Shown here piece by piece: positions 7,079 to 9,437 of a stretch of DNA of 9,437 bases. The DNA is from Collinsella aerofaciens (GTDB taxonomy: Bacteria; Actinomycetota; Coriobacteriia; Coriobacteriales; Coriobacteriaceae). The notes beneath the pieces were generated by a model. That model made no database searches and was not told the origin of the DNA. It saw only the letters and a program-made list of their open reading frames with translations. The position numbers and the translations under genes are program-made. The stretch is from contig RPYR01000242.1 of the NCBI GenBank assembly GCA_008671285.1, forward strand, positions 1 through 9,437, given 5' to 3'. How positions within the stretch are numbered: position 1 is the first letter of the stretch; each line of letters begins with the position of its first letter.

Positions 7079-7816
7079 CTATGCGCCGATGGCGCCGCCG
7101 CAGTATTCGCAGCGCCCGCTGGCATCGGGAATGGTGGTGGCTCCGCAGAAGGGGCAGGTCACCGCGGTCTTGGGGGCCTTGGCGGCCACGACGCTGTCGC
7201 GCGTCTCCTGACGCAGCTGCACCAGCGCATCGCGGACTTCGGTTGCCTGGCGCTTGGCCTCGCGATATTCGATGGAGCCGCGCTGATCGATGGTGGAGTC
7301 GTTCACGCGCAGGTTGATCTCGGTAAAGTACGGCGTGTTGACGTGGATGGTCGGATTAAAGTCGTAATCCAGGTCGTAGCGCGGCGGGTTGTAGCTCTCG
7401 CGCTCGCCGTCCTTGGTCTCGCGATAGATCTCGGTGCGTTGCTCGTCGATATCCATATCGCAGCCGAGTACCTGCGAGAACTCGATGATGTCGGGATTGG
7501 CGTCGCGCCAGCGGCTCTGCGAAGTGATGATCAGCAGGCCCGCGTCTTCATCGAGCATAATATTGGTGCGCCCGGCAGAAAGCGTGCGCGTGGGGTTGAA
7601 CGAAGACAGGCGCTCGGCGTTGGCCTCGCGGTAGGCGAGTTGCTCACGGATATCGTCCGCGGTGCTGGAGCGATAGCCGTGAAAGTAGGGGGAGAGCTTG
7701 CCGGCGCACTCTTTGCACAGGTAGCCTTCATTGATTTTTGTCTTACCTAGAAGTCCCAGCTCGGTACCGCAAATCGCGCACTCTTTCTTCTCGAACATCT
7801 TGTCAAAGAAGCCCAT
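7079..7816 (-). CDS. DUF4428-like protein with a zinc finger at each end
   Basis: The 245-aa cytoplasmic protein begins with MGFFDKMFEKKECAICGTEL and has a treble-clef-like finger (C13, C16, C34, C37) of the DUF4428 type (CxICG, then KINEGYLCKEC). A middle domain (about 75-175) carries beta-type segments such as NIMLDEDAGLLIIT and a run of charged residues. A helical stretch follows (about 178-212, REAKRQATEVRDALVQLRQE). The C-terminal zinc ribbon is C221-PFC224 and C236-EYC239. No enzyme motif or membrane helix is visible. GGGAGGC lies 5 nt upstream of the ATG at 7816. It is the first clear gene of the minus-strand operon. With the next two genes it makes a run of three proteins each carrying two zinc-binding modules, which suggests a shared complex. 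The precise function is unknown. Confidence 0.85.
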   Translation of the reverse strand: MGFFDKMFEKKECAICGTELGLLGKTKINEGYLCKECAGKLSPYFHGYRSSTADDIREQLAYREANAERLSSFNPTRTLSAGRTNIMLDEDAGLLIITSQSRWRDANPDIIEFSQVLGCDMDIDEQRTEIYRETKDGERESYNPPRYDLDYDFNPTIHVNTPYFTEINLRVNDSTIDQRGSIEYREAKRQATEVRDALVQLRQETRDSVVAAKAPKTAVTCPFCGATTIPDASGRCEYCGGAIGA

Positions 7817-7845
7817 GGCTGCCTCCCATCAACAGGTAGCGTGTG

Positions 7846-7974
7846 TCACTTTTGATGATGGGGGAGTGTGCGATTCTTCGCGATACCCAGACGGCTCAAG
7901 GAGTCTCCACAACTGGGACACATGGCCCATTTTTCATCCGGCACATAGGGACACTCTTTGCCGCGGGTAGTCAT
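7846..7974 (-). CDS. Possible 42-aa Cys-rich mini-protein or remnant of a zinc ribbon
   Basis: On the minus strand an ATG at 7974 opens 42 codons to TGA at 7846, 29 nt before the DUF4428-like gene and in the same direction. The peptide contains KECPYVPDEKWAMCPSCG, with Cys spaced as x9 then x2, followed by SLSRLG. Cys-Pro and Cys-Pro-x-Cys knuckles resemble one half of a zinc ribbon. Upstream in the same frame, KYVPNECP repeats the motif YVPDE, so the homologous part may begin before the ATG. No stop interrupts this frame back to 8115, but the upstream portion looks random. There is no clear Shine-Dalgarno sequence for 7974 (only TGAG). It could be a real microprotein, a decayed gene fragment or chance. 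Confidence 0.3.
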   Translation of the reverse strand: MTTRGKECPYVPDEKWAMCPSCGDSLSRLGIAKNRTLPHHQK

Positions 7975-7992
7975 TGGGCACTCATTGGGGAC
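7971..7992. repeat. Tandem 11-mer direct repeat
   Basis: TCATTGGGCAC (7971-7981) is followed immediately by TCATTGGGGAC (7982-7992), 10 of 11 identical. It lies in the divergent intergenic region and could be a regulator binding site or part of a dispersed repeat. Confidence 0.6.
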
Positions 7993-8007
7993 GTACTTAA
8001 ATGAGTG
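7979..8007. repeat. 8-bp inverted repeat in the divergent intergenic region
   Basis: CACTCATT (7979-7986) is the exact reverse complement of AATGAGTG (8000-8007), with a 13-nt spacer. It overlaps the tandem 11-mer. It could form a small hairpin or serve as a dyad operator between the two divergent genes. Confidence 0.5.
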
Positions 8008-8133
8008 GTAGTTGGAGGCACTCCTGGCCGAGCTAGAGGTCGCGCGTGCCCCATCTGGTCCATGCGGCTCAAAATCGCGGCGTGATGTGGACGGCTGGGG
8101 TCGAATTGGCAGCATTCCAGCCTGGCTTCGATA

Positions 8134-8162
8134 TTGAGACTGGTTCTTTATTAAAATAGATT
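8134..8162 (+). promoter_or_regulatory. Candidate sigma-70-type promoter for the MFS-like gene
   Basis: TTGAGA (8134-8139, 5 of 6 to the -35 consensus) is followed after 17 nt by TAGATT (8157-8162, 4 of 6 to the -10 consensus). The spacer and flank are the most AT-rich part of the intergenic region. The predicted transcript would start about 20 nt before the ATG at 8191. TAAAAT at 8152-8157 is a rival -10 but lacks a -35 at proper spacing. Confidence 0.45.
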
Positions 8163-8190
8163 TCCAGACAATTGAGCGTGGGGGTTAACC

Positions 8191-9437
8191 ATGAGGGGCA
8201 TGGGAGACACAACCGCATATTTGCGTCGGGGCATTCGGGAGATTATATGCCTGGCGCTGTTCTTCTTCACGTTTTTGGCGTGCGAGTATCTCTTTGACGT
8301 GCGCATGGCCGAGTTCGTGTCTCCGAACGAGGTCGTTATTTATGAGAGCCTTGTCATCGGCGCGAGCGTGATTGGCTTTTTTGTGCGTCCCATTCTGTAC
8401 TATCGCCGTCCCCATGCCATTGAAGCAACGAGTGACGTCACGGGCGTTTTGCTGGTGGCGGCATTGCTGCTGTTGATTATGGCGGTTCAGGTTGAGGTGG
8501 TAATTGCCGGCGGTTTGGTGGCGTGCTGCGCGCTGGGCTACTGTGGATCGACTGCCCACGCAAACTTTGCGCGGCGCTTTGCACGGACGCCCTGCTTGGC
8601 GCGTGCAGCTGCACTTTCCTACGCCATGGGCGTTCTGGTGCAGGTGCTCAACCACATGGTGATGCCTGCTGGCATTCCTCAGCAGGCTGTTCTGGTCGTC
8701 TGTGCGATCGCGCAGGTGGCGTTGCTCCACGGTGCCCGACGCGCCAAGCTGCGCGACGAGTCCGATCCCAACTTTGAACCCAGTGCTGCCGGGCTTTCGG
8801 TAGATGCTCTGGAATATGGCGCCAAGTGGCATGACGATCCCAAGGCAAAGGTGGCATTCCGCCGCGCCGTGGTCCGCCTGACCGTAGCGACAGCGTATCT
8901 TTCCGGCGTATTCGCCGCTCTCAACGCGGGCCTCACGACCCTGCATGCTACCGGAGCCGTCGATTTGGGCGATTGGCCGCGCCTGCTGCTTGTCGTGAGC
9001 TCGTTGGCTGCTGGCACGCTATTTGACCTGCACGGCCGTTCGTATATGAATATCGGCATGACATGCGCCGCCATGTTGTCCACGCTTTCGTTCTTTGTGC
9101 TCATCGTCGACGGCAATGGCGGCAACGAGCTCGCTGCCACGATCATCTTTTATCTGGGGTCGGGCTTTTTCGTGGTGTTCTTTACCACAAAATTCGCCGC
9201 CGTCTCGCTCTATGCGCGCTGGTCATATTTTTGGCCGTGCATGGGTCGCGTCGTTAACAACGTGTGCTCGATGTTCGTGACGGCGCCGGCAGTGGCGATT
9301 ATCTCGAGTCAAAATGTGCTGGCTGCGGTCGGTGCGGCGCTCGTGATGTTTGTGGGCATTGCGATTACGCTGCTGGGGCAGTTGGGGCAACGAGCCGATG
9401 ATGCCGCGATGCGGGACGGACTGCCGCTTGCCACCGA
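8191..9437 (+). CDS. 12-helix MFS-like membrane protein, N-terminal part; likely LuxR-type membrane regulator (cut by window end)
   Basis: ATG at 8191 opens 415 uninterrupted codons to the window edge. GGGGG at about 8179-8183 gives a Shine-Dalgarno sequence 7 nt upstream; ATG at 8200 is a less suitable alternative. Twelve hydrophobic segments appear (about 15-34, 47-65, 83-100, 101-118, 137-156, 164-180, 229-250, 262-279, 286-306, 314-338, 355-371, 375-397). They are split by a hydrophilic loop at about 181-225, as in the two six-helix halves of the major facilitator fold. DLHGR at 279-283 resembles MFS motif A (D-x-x-G-R). In Coriobacteriia this architecture usually precedes a C-terminal LuxR DNA-binding domain, giving a one-component membrane regulator. 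That domain would start just outside the window, so the regulator call is an inference. A plain transporter is the alternative. Confidence 0.75.
   Translation, partial: MRGMGDTTAYLRRGIREIICLALFFFTFLACEYLFDVRMAEFVSPNEVVIYESLVIGASVIGFFVRPILYYRRPHAIEATSDVTGVLLVAALLLLIMAVQVEVVIAGGLVACCALGYCGSTAHANFARRFARTPCLARAAALSYAMGVLVQVLNHMVMPAGIPQQAVLVVCAIAQVALLHGARRAKLRDESDPNFEPSAAGLSVDALEYGAKWHDDPKAKVAFRRAVVRLTVATAYLSGVFAALNAGLTTLHATGAVDLGDWPRLLLVVSSLAAGTLFDLHGRSYMNIGMTCAAMLSTLSFFVLIVDGNGGNELAATIIFYLGSGFFVVFFTTKFAAVSLYARWSYFWPCMGRVVNNVCSMFVTAPAVAIISSQNVLAAVGAALVMFVGIAITLLGQLGQRADDAAMRDGLPLAT

Larger units (their letters stand above)
7817..8190. other. Divergent intergenic region without a confident gene
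   Basis: This 374-nt stretch separates the minus-strand zinc-ribbon operon from the plus-strand membrane protein. It holds a possible mini-ORF (7846-7974, minus), a tandem 11-mer and an inverted repeat (7971-8007), and a candidate rightward promoter (8134-8162). CCCATCA (7825-7831) and TGATGGG (7856-7862) could pair over the operon's ribosome binding site in the leader RNA, but with a 24-nt loop this is weak. I could not find a convincing -10/-35 pair for the leftward operon. Confidence 0.6.

Noticed and set aside
6461..7750. A 429-codon plus-strand open frame opposite the YdjG-like and DUF4428-like genes
   Set aside because: It is the same kind of antisense artefact. It covers parts of two well-supported genes and their junction, and shows no recognisable motif.
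8093..8122. GGCTGG/CCAGCC possible hairpin
   Set aside because: There are only 6 bp with an 18-nt loop, and nothing around it suggests a terminator or a structured RNA.
8185..8946. A 253-codon minus-strand frame opposite the 12-helix protein
   Set aside because: The plus frame is open for 415 codons with twelve regular hydrophobic helices. The minus product is rich in His, Arg and Gln and has no domain.
1..9437. tRNA, rRNA, CRISPR array or riboswitch
   Set aside because: No cloverleaf, rRNA-like stretch, regularly spaced repeats or known aptamer pattern was recognised by eye on either strand. A covariance-model search would be the decisive test.

Overview
The window looks like a stretch of an Actinomycetota gut commensal of the class Coriobacteriia, most probably Collinsella or a close relative. 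This rests on the moderately high GC, a membrane-linked two-component system with a LuxR-type regulator, and the start of a 12-helix MFS-like membrane protein of the kind that in this class usually carries a C-terminal LuxR DNA-binding domain. The genus is an inference from style and gene content, not from a marker gene.

Region 1 (1-3430, plus strand): the last 35 codons of an IS3-family transposase and the right end of its insertion sequence run directly into a three-gene signalling operon. The genes are a membrane protein that looks like a degenerate, catalytically dead histidine kinase (97-1317), a five-helix histidine kinase with intact His, N and G boxes (1314-2813), and a LuxR-family response regulator (2810-3430). 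They are coupled by GTGA and ATGA overlaps. The first gene appears to have lost its native start and its first membrane helices to the insertion; its present frame begins inside the insertion sequence. A 15-bp perfect hairpin at 3456-3490 separates this operon from the convergent one.

Region 2 (3539-7816, minus strand): four genes read from right to left. They are a DUF4428-like protein with a zinc finger at each end, a YdjG-like protein with two N-terminal zinc ribbons and two C-terminal membrane helices, a YdjI-like SPFH protein with two C-terminal zinc ribbons, and a lipoprotein after a 78-nt gap containing a GC-rich hairpin. The YdjG/YdjI pair resembles the Bacillus subtilis ydj envelope-stress module, in which an SPFH scaffold and a zinc-ribbon membrane protein recruit a PspA-like protein. 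No PspA gene is present in this window. The set may work as a membrane scaffold or envelope-stress complex.

Region 3 (7817-8190): a divergent intergenic region of about 370 nt. It holds a possible Cys-rich mini-ORF on the minus strand, a tandem 11-mer with an overlapping inverted repeat, and a candidate sigma-70-type promoter facing right.

Region 4 (8191-9437, plus strand): the first 415 codons of the 12-helix membrane protein, cut by the end of the window. The DNA-binding domain predicted from the family would lie outside.
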